From the NCBI GenBank assembly GCA_019416065.1, contig DXYB01000027.1:1-29569 (forward strand): DNA of 29,569 nt. Direction: 5' to 3'. This document shows, piece after piece, positions 8,129 through 15,581 of this stretch. The notes beneath the pieces were generated by a model that did not search any database, was not told the DNA's origin, and was given only the letters and a program-made list of their open reading frames with translations. Each line of letters opens with the position of its first letter. Position 1 is the first letter of the stretch. The position numbers were made by a program, and so were the translations under genes. Source of the stretch: Acidaminococcus sp. (lineage in GTDB: Bacteria; Bacillota; Negativicutes; Acidaminococcales; Acidaminococcaceae).

Positions 8129-8155
8129 CTTGTTTCCTTCTTTCTGCGTAATTTT

Positions 8156-9559
8156 TCAGACGTCAATGACTTTGCCTGGATTTAGGATATCATTGGGATC
8201 CATGGCCCGTTTGATGGTTTTCATGATCTGTAGCTCCCCTTTGGGAGTAAATTCTTCCATATACTTTATTTTCTTGGCCCCAATACCATGCTCCCCAGCA
8301 AGACGCCCGCCTACACTATACGCATAGCGGTATACCTCGTGATGAAAGGTATCCACGGCAGCGTCCCAGGCATCGTCCGGCATATCCATCTTAAGCAGTA
8401 CGATGTGCATATTGCCGTCCCCAATATGGGCATTGATTTTTACCTGGAAAGGGTATTTTTTTCCGATATCCATGATCGTTTCAATGGCTTCCGCAATTTT
8501 ATGGACGGGCACCACCACATCATCGGTGAGAAATACTTTGCTGCGCATCTCGCAAGAAGGTTGGATATTCCGGCGCATATTCCAAATCCGCTCATCGGCC
8601 TCCAGTATCTCCACAGCCCCGGATTGATCGCACAGGGTATATACCGCCTCCATTTTACTGTCCAGTTCTTCTTCCCGAAACGTCTCTACCGTGATAATCA
8701 CATAAATCCCATCGCTATAATGCGGCACATTTTGATATTTACAGTAGTCCGCCGTATCCCTTACATAGGAATTGTCCATGTATTCCAGACTGGTGGGGTC
8801 AATACCTGCTTTCAGCAAAACAGGCACCATATGCAAGGCCTTTTTGGGATCCGTATACACTGCCAGTACATCAAACCGATACGGTGGCAAAGGTTCCAGT
8901 TTCACTGTGACTTTGGTAATAATCCCTAAGGTGCCTTCACTGCCGATAATCAGCTGTTCCAGATCGTAGCCTGTGGTACACTTTTTTAAAATGCTACCAC
9001 ATTCTACAATCTCCCCCGTAGGTGTCACCATTTCCAAGCAATATACCTGATGCCGTGTCACCCCATACCTCACGGCCTTTAGTCCGCCAGCATTTGTGGC
9101 CAGGTTAGCCCCAATCAGGCAGCTCTCTGCACTGGAAGGATCCCCTGCATACAAAAGTCCATGCGCTTTAGCTTCCTTTTGCAAATCCACCGTACGTACA
9201 CCGGCCTCTACCGTCATGTACATTCCTTCTTCGTTTAGCTCGCAGATGTGGTTAAGACGTTCCATCAGAAGTACCAGCCCACCGTATACAGGAATAGCAC
9301 CATCCGTCAAGCTGGTCCCCGCACTGCGGACCGTAATAGGAAACTGTTCTGCATTGGCCAATTTTACGATTTCTGCAATCTCTGCCGCATTGGCTGGAAG
9401 TACTGCCACTTCTGGCATGTGGAACAACGTAGGGTTGGTTTCATAATCCGTTCGGTACTGGATCAGAATATCCCGATCTGTTTTCACATGGGTTTTTCCA
9501 ACAATCGCTTTTAGTTTTTCTATGATCTCCTGCGTAATGGGTTTATAGGTGTGCTGCAC
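8156..9559 (-). CDS. FAD-binding 2-hydroxyacid dehydrogenase (GlcD / D-lactate dehydrogenase family)
   Basis: This flavoprotein of the FAD_binding_4 family should oxidise a D-2-hydroxyacid such as D-lactate, glycolate or D-2-hydroxyglutarate, probably passing electrons to an electron carrier. The FAD-binding loop RSAGTSLTDGAIP is at residues 78-90, and CLIGANLATNAGGL is at 147-160. The C-terminal FAD-oxidase domain has AHIGDGNMH at 377-385 and GEHGIGAKK at 422-430, ending DPNDILNPGK. Length 467 is normal. Translation starts at GTG 9559, with GAGGAG six bases upstream. An ATG at 9564 is closer to that site but out of frame. No electron-transfer flavoprotein genes adjoin it. Substrate is undetermined. 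Confidence 0.9.
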   Translation of the reverse strand: MQHTYKPITQEIIEKLKAIVGKTHVKTDRDILIQYRTDYETNPTLFHMPEVAVLPANAAEIAEIVKLANAEQFPITVRSAGTSLTDGAIPVYGGLVLLMERLNHICELNEEGMYMTVEAGVRTVDLQKEAKAHGLLYAGDPSSAESCLIGANLATNAGGLKAVRYGVTRHQVYCLEMVTPTGEIVECGSILKKCTTGYDLEQLIIGSEGTLGIITKVTVKLEPLPPYRFDVLAVYTDPKKALHMVPVLLKAGIDPTSLEYMDNSYVRDTADYCKYQNVPHYSDGIYVIITVETFREEELDSKMEAVYTLCDQSGAVEILEADERIWNMRRNIQPSCEMRSKVFLTDDVVVPVHKIAEAIETIMDIGKKYPFQVKINAHIGDGNMHIVLLKMDMPDDAWDAAVDTFHHEVYRYAYSVGGRLAGEHGIGAKKIKYMEEFTPKGELQIMKTIKRAMDPNDILNPGKVIDV

Positions 9560-9593
9560 GGCATACTCCTCTTTTCGTGTGCGTTTCGTAAAT

Positions 9594-9612
9594 TTCTACT
9601 AGTTAAGTAGAA
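9594..9612. promoter_or_regulatory. Candidate operator: perfect inverted repeat before the GlcD-type gene
   Basis: TTCTACT - AGTTA - AGTAGAA is a perfect 7-bp inverted repeat. It sits just downstream of a TACAAT -10 element on the minus strand, about 35 bases before the start codon. Position and symmetry suit a dimeric repressor, but no particular regulator is identified. Confidence 0.45.
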
Positions 9613-9622
9613 TATGTTTCTT

Positions 9623-9651
9623 ATTGTACTCCATAGAACCCATTCAGGGAA
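9623..9651 (-). promoter_or_regulatory. Candidate promoter of the GlcD-type gene and metQ
   Basis: The minus strand has TTCCCT, 17 bases, TACAAT. The -10 is good and the -35 is poor, as might be expected of a controlled promoter. The rest of 9560-9717 is AT-rich and holds only the inverted repeat above. Confidence 0.45.
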
Positions 9652-9717
9652 ATTGTTTTTATATATCTATAGTTATAGTTTAAAGTTATTGCTACACAAA
9701 AGCGCTTATTTTTCCAC

Positions 9718-9753
9718 AAAAAAACTGGCGGCCTTTGGGCAAAACCACCAGTT
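9718..9753 (-). terminator. Intrinsic terminator after the O6-alkylguanine transferase gene
   Basis: On the minus strand AACTGGTGG pairs with CCGCCAGTT (one G-U pair), followed by a run of seven T. It begins 17 bases after the stop. Confidence 0.88.
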
Positions 9754-9769
9754 ACTCTTTTTCAGTTTT

Positions 9770-10306
9770 TCACAGTGCAGTCCCTTTTGTGGGCACAAAG
9801 AGCTCTGTCATATCGGTCTTTTCCAATTGCAAAAGTTTGACCTTTCGCCACATCCCGCCGCCATAGCCTGTAAGGCTTCCACTAGTACCGACTACCCTGT
9901 GGCAGGGAATCATAAGCGAAATGGGATTGTGCCCTACCGCACCGCCCACTGCCTGCGCAGACATTTGAGTCAGACCTTTTTCTTTGGCCAGTTGTCTTGC
10001 GATATCTCCATAGGTACGCGTTTTACCGTAGGGAATTTGTTCCATGATTTCACAGACCCGCTTGCGAAACGCAGAGCCTCGAATCTTAAGGGGCGGGGTA
10101 GCACCTGGTTCTTTTCCAGAAAAATAAAGATCCAACCACCTATCCGCCGCTTGAAATACTGGAATGTTTTCTCCCTCAGTTGTTTCCTTGGACAGGCTTT
10201 CTCCAAAGTATTTTCCATCCTTAAACCATAGTCCCACAATATGGGAGCCGTCACTAGCAACGGTAATCTCCCCCAGGGGGGACTGATACGTATGCAGCAG
10301 ATCCAT
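9770..10306 (-). CDS. ogt: Methylated-DNA--protein-cysteine methyltransferase
   Basis: This suicide repair enzyme transfers alkyl groups from O6-alkylguanine in DNA to its own cysteine. The active-site motif IPCHRV contains Cys135. YGKTRTYGDIA at 93-103 and the helix-turn-helix region before it are typical. The DNA-intruding segment reads SAQAVGGAVGHNP, with Gln where human MGMT has its arginine finger; I recall this variant as common in Firmicute homologues. The start at 10306 (178 residues) has GGAG five bases upstream. The longer open frame to 10396 would run into the upstream membrane-protein gene, which ends at 10336. The pair is probably one transcript from the promoter at 11022-11050. 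Confidence 0.94.
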   Translation of the reverse strand: MDLLHTYQSPLGEITVASDGSHIVGLWFKDGKYFGESLSKETTEGENIPVFQAADRWLDLYFSGKEPGATPPLKIRGSAFRKRVCEIMEQIPYGKTRTYGDIARQLAKEKGLTQMSAQAVGGAVGHNPISLMIPCHRVVGTSGSLTGYGGGMWRKVKLLQLEKTDMTELFVPTKGTAL

Positions 10307-10335
10307 GTTGACTCCTTTCCGCTTGTGCCTGCTTT

Positions 10336-10992
10336 TTATTGTATTTCCTTTGTCTTCCGAAAAAACAAGGCCGCTTCCATACCGACAAAAATCCATGGTA
10401 GCAGCATAAGCATATTTTCCAATAGCACCAGGGCTCCAGATTTCTCAAAATCCAGCATAGCAAAATGGGACTTAAACAGCAAGTACGTTACCATGTTATT
10501 TTCTATAAACCGGTACAATCCGTAGCAAGGCAGCATAGCTAACATAACAGCTACCCCCGGTTTGATCTTGGTTTGCAAAGCGCTTTGTCCTAGCATAGCG
10601 GGAACATGGATCCCCACATGAATACCCATCAGTACAAAAGTCCAATGCGCTAACGACAGATGGAGCGTCTGGGGATCGGACAAATGCCCCACCCCAGACA
10701 AGAAAGGAACCGCTTCTCCGCTCATATTCATACCACTGAAGGCCGTTCCGGCAAAGGCCACAAAAAGGAGCAAGGTAATCAGCGTGGAAAAGATCCGGAA
10801 CCCGCTATAACGGCCCTTGCCCAGTGCCCCGTACCACTTCCGGTTCAAAATCTGATGTACTACGACGAGCACCGTTTCGCCTATACCAATCCATTCATGG
10901 GCAGCGGCCTCCGTCACCGAAAAAGCCATGAGCAGGAGCATGCCCAGAAGCATTCCCACATCAACCATTCTTTTGACTTTTCTTAGCTGCAT
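10336..10992 (-). CDS. DUF4405-type integral membrane protein, putative haem-binding
   Basis: This 218-residue protein has at least five hydrophobic segments, roughly 10-30, 33-48, 68-90, 112-135 and 145-165, and a further one near 190-212. Histidines lie inside or at the edge of the segments: AAAHEWIG, VVVHQILN, TLHLSLAHW and GIHVGIHVP. This pattern resembles DUF4405 and b-type cytochrome-like proteins that hold haem between transmembrane helices, so electron transfer across the membrane is plausible but unproven. It is followed by ogt after 29 bases and preceded by the lipoprotein, LysR and flavodoxin genes. Start is ATG 10992. The substrate or partner is unknown. Confidence 0.72.
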   Translation of the reverse strand: MQLRKVKRMVDVGMLLGMLLLMAFSVTEAAAHEWIGIGETVLVVVHQILNRKWYGALGKGRYSGFRIFSTLITLLLFVAFAGTAFSGMNMSGEAVPFLSGVGHLSDPQTLHLSLAHWTFVLMGIHVGIHVPAMLGQSALQTKIKPGVAVMLAMLPCYGLYRFIENNMVTYLLFKSHFAMLDFEKSGALVLLENMLMLLPWIFVGMEAALFFRKTKEIQ

Positions 10993-11021
10993 GATGCCCC
11001 CCTGCCATATTACTGTTCCCC

Positions 11022-11050
11022 ATTATACCCTACTTCCAAAGATTTGGAAA
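11022..11050 (-). promoter_or_regulatory. Promoter of the DUF4405 gene and ogt
   Basis: The minus strand reads TTTCCA, 17 bases, TATAAT: a perfect -10 and a 4-of-6 -35. The inverted repeat at 11034-11049 covers the -35 and part of the spacer. Confidence 0.68.
11034..11049. promoter_or_regulatory. Candidate operator overlapping the DUF4405 promoter
   Basis: TTCCAAA - GA - TTTGGAA is a perfect 7-bp inverted repeat that overlaps the -35 element. A further TTTGGAA lies at 11062-11068, inside the end of the next gene. Symmetry and position suggest a repressor site. No regulator can be named from sequence alone. Confidence 0.45.
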
Positions 11051-11052
11051 TC

Positions 11053-11556
11053 TCACTGTCCTTTGGAAAACGTGATCTTGGTGTCGGGCATTCCGTCAAA
11101 GAAAGAAATATCTTCATCCGTATGCCCAATCGGCTGTTGTTCAAAAACTTCCCCATTCTGTTTATACAAAATAACCAAACTGCCCGCAGGCGGCCAATAA
11201 GAAATATCTCCTACCCGATACCCGGTGTCTTTGGCTTCCTTGGTTGGCAGGCTCCCTGCCCCCATGCGAAAGCACATTTCCCGTCCATACAGGTTCATCA
11301 TCGGATAGGTAACCGGCAGTTGCTTCCACAATTTTCTTGCCGCCTCATTGTCATACAATACCGCTTGAACCGTTTTTTTCCCGACCGTAATTTTAATTTT
11401 CATAGGACCCTCCTGTTGTGTCGTTGTCGGTGTTTCCTGTGTTGTCGTTTTGACAGTACGTTCTGATTCTGCTGCACCCTGTCCGCAGCCTCCACTGCCC
11501 AACATGGCCGCAACCAAAATAGGCAGTACCAGCCATTTTCTTAAAAATCGTTCCAT
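11053..11556 (-). CDS. Cyclophilin-like-fold lipoprotein
   Basis: The first 24 residues form a signal peptide ending MLGSGGC, so the mature protein is lipid-anchored. A Thr/Gln-rich linker follows, then a domain of about 120 residues starting MKIKITVGKKTVQAVLYDN. It contains LPVTYPMMNLYGREMCFRMG, YRVGDISYWPPAGSLVILYK and GHTDEDISFF. These are features of the small cyclophilin-like family often encoded beside flavodoxins. Prolyl isomerase activity should not be assumed. The start at 11556 (167 residues) has AGGAGG seven bases upstream. An open frame extends 17 codons further but lacks a site. It follows the LysR gene by about 80 bases and may share its transcript. Confidence 0.8.
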   Translation of the reverse strand: MERFLRKWLVLPILVAAMLGSGGCGQGAAESERTVKTTTQETPTTTQQEGPMKIKITVGKKTVQAVLYDNEAARKLWKQLPVTYPMMNLYGREMCFRMGAGSLPTKEAKDTGYRVGDISYWPPAGSLVILYKQNGEVFEQQPIGHTDEDISFFDGMPDTKITFSKGQ

Positions 11557-11635
11557 TCCATTTCCTCCTTTGCCTGCGCCATTGGTACCGGCAGCAGCTC
11601 TATCCACTGCTAAGCGGTCTTACTCTATTCTGCTT

Positions 11636-12505
11636 TTACACCACACCTTTAAAATATGCCAGAAAGGCATTAGCTGCCCCGAAATCCGGCTGAAACTTTT
11701 TCCAGGCAAACACGGACGTCATGGAAAGCTCCGGAAAAAGCGGTCGAAATACCAGGCGGTCCGACGCAAACATACGCACAGCACCCTCAATGGTTAAGGC
11801 TGATGCCAAGCCACTATCCACAATATTCGCCACTTGTGTAATGATATTGTAGGTAGCAAGAACATCCAATTCCCCAGCAGGTTTGCCAATCCATTGCAGC
11901 AATTCCCGCTGGATAGGAAGTCGATCGGAGGTCATCAACGTCTCCTTCCACACATCTTCTTTGGTAATGTACTCTTGTTGGGCCAAAGGATGGCTTGCCC
12001 GTACCAAAAGGCCCCAGCGTTCCCGATCCTTCATACGGATATAGTCAAATTTTGTAATATCCACCGGCTCTAGCAACAGACCAAAGTCCAAAAGCCCTTG
12101 TTCCATCAGCGCTTTGCTATGATCTGCACTGTTTGTGTACAACCGGAAACGCACATGGGGATGCAACCGGCGAAACCCTGCCATGATTTCCGGAAGGATC
12201 CGGGTGGCATACAAACCCCCGGTTCCAATAGAAATTTCACCGCTAATCTCTTTACTCTGGGTAAATTCGTCTTCGATTTTGCCCATAAGCGCTGTCACTT
12301 CTTCAGCACGACGACGCAGCAACATGCCAGCACCTGTAAGTTTAAAATGTCGTCCCCGGACAAATAGAGGCGATCCCAGTTCCTTTTCCAGCTGGGCCAT
12401 TTGCCGGCTTAATGTAGGCTGTGTTAAATGTAAGGCTTCTGCTGCCCGGGAAATATTTCCTTCCCGAGCCACAGCGAGGAAATACTGTAATAAACGCAGT
12501 TCCAT
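11636..12505 (-). CDS. LysR-family transcriptional regulator
   Basis: This is a 289-residue regulator. The N-terminal winged helix-turn-helix spans residues 1-60 (MELRLLQYFLAVAREGNISR, then LTQPTLSRQMAQLEKELGSPLF). A periplasmic-binding-protein-like effector domain covers about 90-285, starting ISGEISIGTGGLYATRILPE. It begins 13 bases after the flavodoxin stop and is transcribed in the same direction, rather than divergently as LysR genes usually are. It may regulate the redox genes around it and its own transcript. The effector is unknown. Confidence 0.92.
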   Translation of the reverse strand: MELRLLQYFLAVAREGNISRAAEALHLTQPTLSRQMAQLEKELGSPLFVRGRHFKLTGAGMLLRRRAEEVTALMGKIEDEFTQSKEISGEISIGTGGLYATRILPEIMAGFRRLHPHVRFRLYTNSADHSKALMEQGLLDFGLLLEPVDITKFDYIRMKDRERWGLLVRASHPLAQQEYITKEDVWKETLMTSDRLPIQRELLQWIGKPAGELDVLATYNIITQVANIVDSGLASALTIEGAVRMFASDRLVFRPLFPELSMTSVFAWKKFQPDFGAANAFLAYFKGVV

Positions 12506-12518
12506 GTCCCACCCCGTT

Positions 12519-13103
12519 TTATTTTGCCAGTCCTAATTTTTTCACGTAGGCACTCCGGTCAGAGGGAGAGTTGGCACGGATCCCCGCCTCCACATGGGCC
12601 TTAGGTATCCGTTTCTTAATCCGTTCCACGGAATCCCGGATGGGATAGCCACCACTGGTACAAAATGGGATCACTGTCTTGTCGGAAAAATCAGCTGACT
12701 CTAAAAAGGTATCAATCACCATCGGTTCTACATAATACCAAATGGGATATCCTACAAAAATTACATCGTAGGATTGCAGTTCCGGTCCTTTAGCGGCTAA
12801 TGCAGGTCTAGCTTCATTTTGAATCTGTTCCATCTGCATTTTGAGACAGGGATCATGGGCTTCAGGATAGGGTACTGCCGGTTTGATTTCAAAAAGATCG
12901 CCCCCTGTAAGCGTTTTAAAATTTTCTGCTGCCGCTCGGGTATGTCCCCCTTGAGAATAATAGGCTACGAGAATTTTAGGATTCTTTTTCATAGGTATGG
13001 CTTCCTCCTGTCCTGCCGCTGTGCTATGGCCCGTGCAACCAGTTGCTAAAAGCGCAGTCAGCGCCAATAATACACTTGCCAGTCGTTTAATCTGTCTCCA
13101 CAT
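12519..13103 (-). CDS. Flavodoxin-like lipoprotein
   Basis: A signal peptide with the lipobox ALLATGC directs this protein outside the membrane. Cys23 (from the ATG at 13103) would be lipidated. The mature domain is a Flavodoxin_4-type fold. ILVAYYSQGGHTRAAAENF is the FMN phosphate-binding loop, DVIFVGYPIWYYVEPMVIDT a middle region, and VIPFCTSGGYPIRDSVERIK the last loop. Start 13103 (194 residues) has GGAG six bases upstream; the GTG at 13115 sits too close to its site. It heads a probable operon with LysR and perhaps the cyclophilin-like gene. An exported flavodoxin-fold protein is unusual, because FMN-loaded flavodoxins are normally cytoplasmic. The redox partner could be the DUF4405 protein, but that is inference. 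Confidence 0.88.
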   Translation of the reverse strand: MWRQIKRLASVLLALTALLATGCTGHSTAAGQEEAIPMKKNPKILVAYYSQGGHTRAAAENFKTLTGGDLFEIKPAVPYPEAHDPCLKMQMEQIQNEARPALAAKGPELQSYDVIFVGYPIWYYVEPMVIDTFLESADFSDKTVIPFCTSGGYPIRDSVERIKKRIPKAHVEAGIRANSPSDRSAYVKKLGLAK

Positions 13104-13142
13104 GACTATCTCCACTCCCTTTCCGTTCTTAAGGATACTTTT

Positions 13143-13171
13143 AGTATAAGGAGAATTGAGTTATATGTCCA
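13143..13171 (-). promoter_or_regulatory. Promoter of the flavodoxin-LysR unit
   Basis: The minus strand reads TGGACA, 17 bases, TATACT; both elements match 5 of 6. It lies about 40 bases before the flavodoxin start. The AT-rich stretch 13172-13225 upstream could hold LysR sites, but I see no clear one. Confidence 0.7.
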
Positions 13172-13228
13172 ATACCTATAATCTTTAAGCTTTTATGCCC
13201 GCAAAGCATATTATAAGCAAAAGAAACA

Positions 13229-13248
13229 CCCTGGAATTTCTTCCAGGG
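13229..13248 (-). terminator. Terminator after the flavin reductase gene
   Basis: CCCTGGAA - TTTC - TTCCAGGG is a perfect 8-bp stem with a 4-base loop. On the minus strand it is followed by GTGTTTCTTTTGC, a broken T-rich tail. It separates the flavin reductase from the flavodoxin promoter. Confidence 0.72.
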
Positions 13249-13314
13249 CTTGATACTGCTACAAGGTCTAACATCCATAAGGTGATAGTATCTTTTACAG
13301 GGTAGTACTATGTG

Positions 13315-13863
13315 TTACCGTTTATCCTCTGCCTCCACAATTTCTCCCATAATAACATAATGGGGTTCCCAGGTATCGCTCGTACCATCAGGCGTGACAT
13401 TGGGATACACCGCCGGACGGGCTGCGTAATATTCACGAATCTCCTGCGCCAGACCTCCTTTGGCAAATTGATGGAAATACAATTTATGGCAGAGAAATGT
13501 TACTTCTGCTTCTTTAAAAGTTACGCCATCACCCATAGCTACCGGCGTAAGACCAGAATCTTTCACCTTGTCTCCGTTTCTCCCAGAGTGAGATCCCAGA
13601 TAGGCCAGAGCCTTTTTATAGTTTTGGGGGTAAAAGCTCACGGTAAAAGTATCATATTTCTTTAAGAAGGTGCTGGTAAACCGATCCGGATGTACATAGA
13701 CTGTCACCACAGAACGTTTCTCTGGCTTATCCCAAATATTCCCCAAGCTGCCCCATCCCACAGTGCAGGTATTGTAATCATGCAACGGTCCTGCTGTTAC
13801 CAACGCCCATTTGTTATTAAACAGGTCAAACACACGGTATTCCCTATCTTCAAATGCTTTCAT
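13315..13863 (-). CDS. Flavin reductase-like / flavoredoxin-family FMN-binding protein
   Basis: This 182-residue cytoplasmic protein fits the flavin reductase-like split-barrel family, which binds FMN and reduces flavins or passes electrons. The segment WALVTAGPLHDYNTCTVGWGSLG is the usual N-terminal core, followed by SVVTVYVHPDRFT, FTVSFYPQNYKKALAYLGSHSGR and the C-terminal EPHYVIMGEIVEAE. The family is diverse, so the exact substrate is open. Start is ATG 13863 with AAGGGA six bases upstream. It has its own near-perfect promoter and terminator and so appears to be a single-gene unit. It could supply reduced flavin to neighbouring flavoproteins, but that is only suggested by position. Confidence 0.85.
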   Translation of the reverse strand: MKAFEDREYRVFDLFNNKWALVTAGPLHDYNTCTVGWGSLGNIWDKPEKRSVVTVYVHPDRFTSTFLKKYDTFTVSFYPQNYKKALAYLGSHSGRNGDKVKDSGLTPVAMGDGVTFKEAEVTFLCHKLYFHQFAKGGLAQEIREYYAARPAVYPNVTPDGTSDTWEPHYVIMGEIVEAEDKR

Positions 13864-13911
13864 GCCTTATCCCTTCCTGCTTTCAGTTTTTGACTCTTGT
13901 CATTTTACCTT

Positions 13912-13939
13912 ATTATAGCTTTCTGTCTGTATATGTCAA
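13912..13939 (-). promoter_or_regulatory. Consensus promoter of the flavin reductase gene
   Basis: The minus strand reads TTGACA, 16 bases, TATAAT. Both hexamers are perfect. It lies just after the ABC transporter stop and about 50 bases before the flavin reductase start. Confidence 0.88.
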
Positions 13940-13947
13940 CATTACAA

Positions 13948-15579
13948 TTAGATTTCCACAATTTTTCCTGGTAGCACTTCTGACATTCGATGGGAAATAG
14001 AGAGTACAGTACGAGAGGCTGCTGCCCGGAGCAGTGCCTCTATAACCATTTTTTCTGTAGCGGTATCCAGCCCCGCGGTAATTTCATCTAGAAGTAATAT
14101 AGCGGGATCTGACACGACCGCACGGGCAATCATAAGCAACTGTTTTTGGCCCTGGGAAAATATAGCGTCTCTATACACCGTGTCCAGTTGCTTAGGAAGT
14201 CGCATGACAGTATCTTTTAGATTGGCCATGGCAAGAGCGTCCCAAATCGCCGCATCGGAATACTCTTGATTCCCCAAGGTTACCTGGTCCCGGATCGTTC
14301 CCGGCACGGCAATAACCTGCTGCTGCACGCAACTGATGATCCTTCTCCGGGCCGCACCGAAATAGGCAGTAGGTGCTATCCCGTTTAGCAAAATGCGGCC
14401 TTCTTGCGGCGAATAAAGCCCCAGCAGCAATTTGAATAGCGTAGATTTGCCGCTGCCCGTACGCCCCATAAGTGTCACGCACTCCCCTTGTTGTACTGTC
14501 AGGGAAAAATGCTGTAGAATCGGATGCCCTTTTGTATAGGAAAAGCTTACATTTTGGATCTCAACGGCTTTCGTGCTGTCATTGACTACTTTTACAACTC
14601 TATTCTCAGGTAGAATCCGTTCCTGTTCCCGCAAAAAATACTGCACGCGTTTCCATCCTGCTGCAGCCGACTGTACGGTCTGAATTTCCATCCCGATGTT
14701 GGATAAGGGGGTGAAAATGCTGTTGACATAGGAAATCAGCGCCACAGCAGTTCCCACGGATATGTCAAACCAGTTAAGAAAAATGCCCTGCGCTCCGGAC
14801 AGGCTCATCATAATCCCGATCACTGCTGCACTGGTCGTAATGATTACAGGGGAATATATGGAATCATAAAAATTGGTCCTCTCCAAGGCTTTAAAGCTGT
14901 TTAAAATCACCCCATCATACCGCCTTTCCGCAAATACCATGGCATCATAGATATGCAGGGAGCGAATACAGTGCAGGGTTTCCGGTAAAATCCCACTGGC
15001 ATCGGCTGTGGCCTTTCGATTTTGGAGATGGGCTGCCAGCATTTTTTTCTGTACAAAGAGCGTAAAAAGAGACAAAAGAGGAAGTGCCACCAGCAAAAGT
15101 ATGCCTAAACCCGGACTCTTAGTCAAAACCACAGCCAAAATGCTGAGAACGGTTCCCAGATCGGAAATCATAGAAATCAGTCCAGAAGAAAACATGTCCT
15201 CAATGGCATCCACGTCGTTCACTTGTATGGAGGCTGTCTCCCCGGCTTCATGACGGGTAAAATATGCGGCCGGCAATCGACGAAGTTTTTCCATCATGGC
15301 AGAACGCAAGCTGTGGGTGATGCCTTCCCCTGTCCCTACAATCATAGCTTCCCGCAAGGCACTAAAAATCCCAGAACAACCTAGTAGGACAAAATACCCT
15401 ACTGCTAGAAAAAAGGAAATCTCCTTTTGCCCGGTGAGAGCGTCCACGGCCCGCCCCAATAACAGCGGCGGCAAAACTTCCAATACAACGGATCCTAGTA
15501 TGGTAATCAAGGTAGCAGTGGAGCGCAAGGGATGAGCAATAAGGGAGCGGAAAATGATCTTTTTGATATCCGTTTCCAT
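13948..15579 (-). CDS. ABC exporter subunit B (catalytic ATP site), permease-ATPase fusion
   Basis: This is a half-transporter of 543 residues. Six transmembrane helices span about 10-300 and a nucleotide-binding domain about 340-543. Walker A GRTGSGKST is at 372-380. The signature motif is FSQGQ (474-478) instead of LSGGQ. Walker B ILLLDE keeps the catalytic Glu499, and the H-loop is ISHR. The start at ATG 15579 lies three bases past the stop of the partner gene, with GGGGGA upstream; the open frame to 15606 would overlap that gene. Together the two genes make a heterodimeric type IV (ABCB-like) exporter in the cytoplasmic membrane. The cargo is not evident: drug, lipid or peptide are all possible. 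Confidence 0.93.
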   Translation of the reverse strand: METDIKKIIFRSLIAHPLRSTATLITILGSVVLEVLPPLLLGRAVDALTGQKEISFFLAVGYFVLLGCSGIFSALREAMIVGTGEGITHSLRSAMMEKLRRLPAAYFTRHEAGETASIQVNDVDAIEDMFSSGLISMISDLGTVLSILAVVLTKSPGLGILLLVALPLLSLFTLFVQKKMLAAHLQNRKATADASGILPETLHCIRSLHIYDAMVFAERRYDGVILNSFKALERTNFYDSIYSPVIITTSAAVIGIMMSLSGAQGIFLNWFDISVGTAVALISYVNSIFTPLSNIGMEIQTVQSAAAGWKRVQYFLREQERILPENRVVKVVNDSTKAVEIQNVSFSYTKGHPILQHFSLTVQQGECVTLMGRTGSGKSTLFKLLLGLYSPQEGRILLNGIAPTAYFGAARRRIISCVQQQVIAVPGTIRDQVTLGNQEYSDAAIWDALAMANLKDTVMRLPKQLDTVYRDAIFSQGQKQLLMIARAVVSDPAILLLDEITAGLDTATEKMVIEALLRAAASRTVLSISHRMSEVLPGKIVEI

Positions 15580-15581
15580 GA

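Noticed and set aside
8129..8155. Methionine riboswitch before metQ
   Set aside because: Only 27 bases separate it from the previous gene, too few for an S-box or T-box, and none is seen before the upstream gene.
8288..8929. Open plus-strand frame of 213 codons
   Set aside because: It lies wholly antisense to the GlcD-type gene, has no family motifs, and is a by-product of that gene's codon use.
10185..10215. Loss of the arginine finger in the alkyltransferase as a sign of inactivity
   Set aside because: The Gln variant in SAQAVGGAVG is, to my knowledge, common in functional-looking Firmicute homologues, and the catalytic PCHRV motif is intact.
9614..10231. Open plus-strand frame of 205 codons
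   Set aside because: It is antisense to ogt and its terminator, and the translation has no recognisable motif and a random-looking composition.
10307..10396. N-terminal extension of the O6-alkylguanine transferase
   Set aside because: It overlaps the end of the DUF4405 gene, and the ATG at 10306 has a strong ribosome site.
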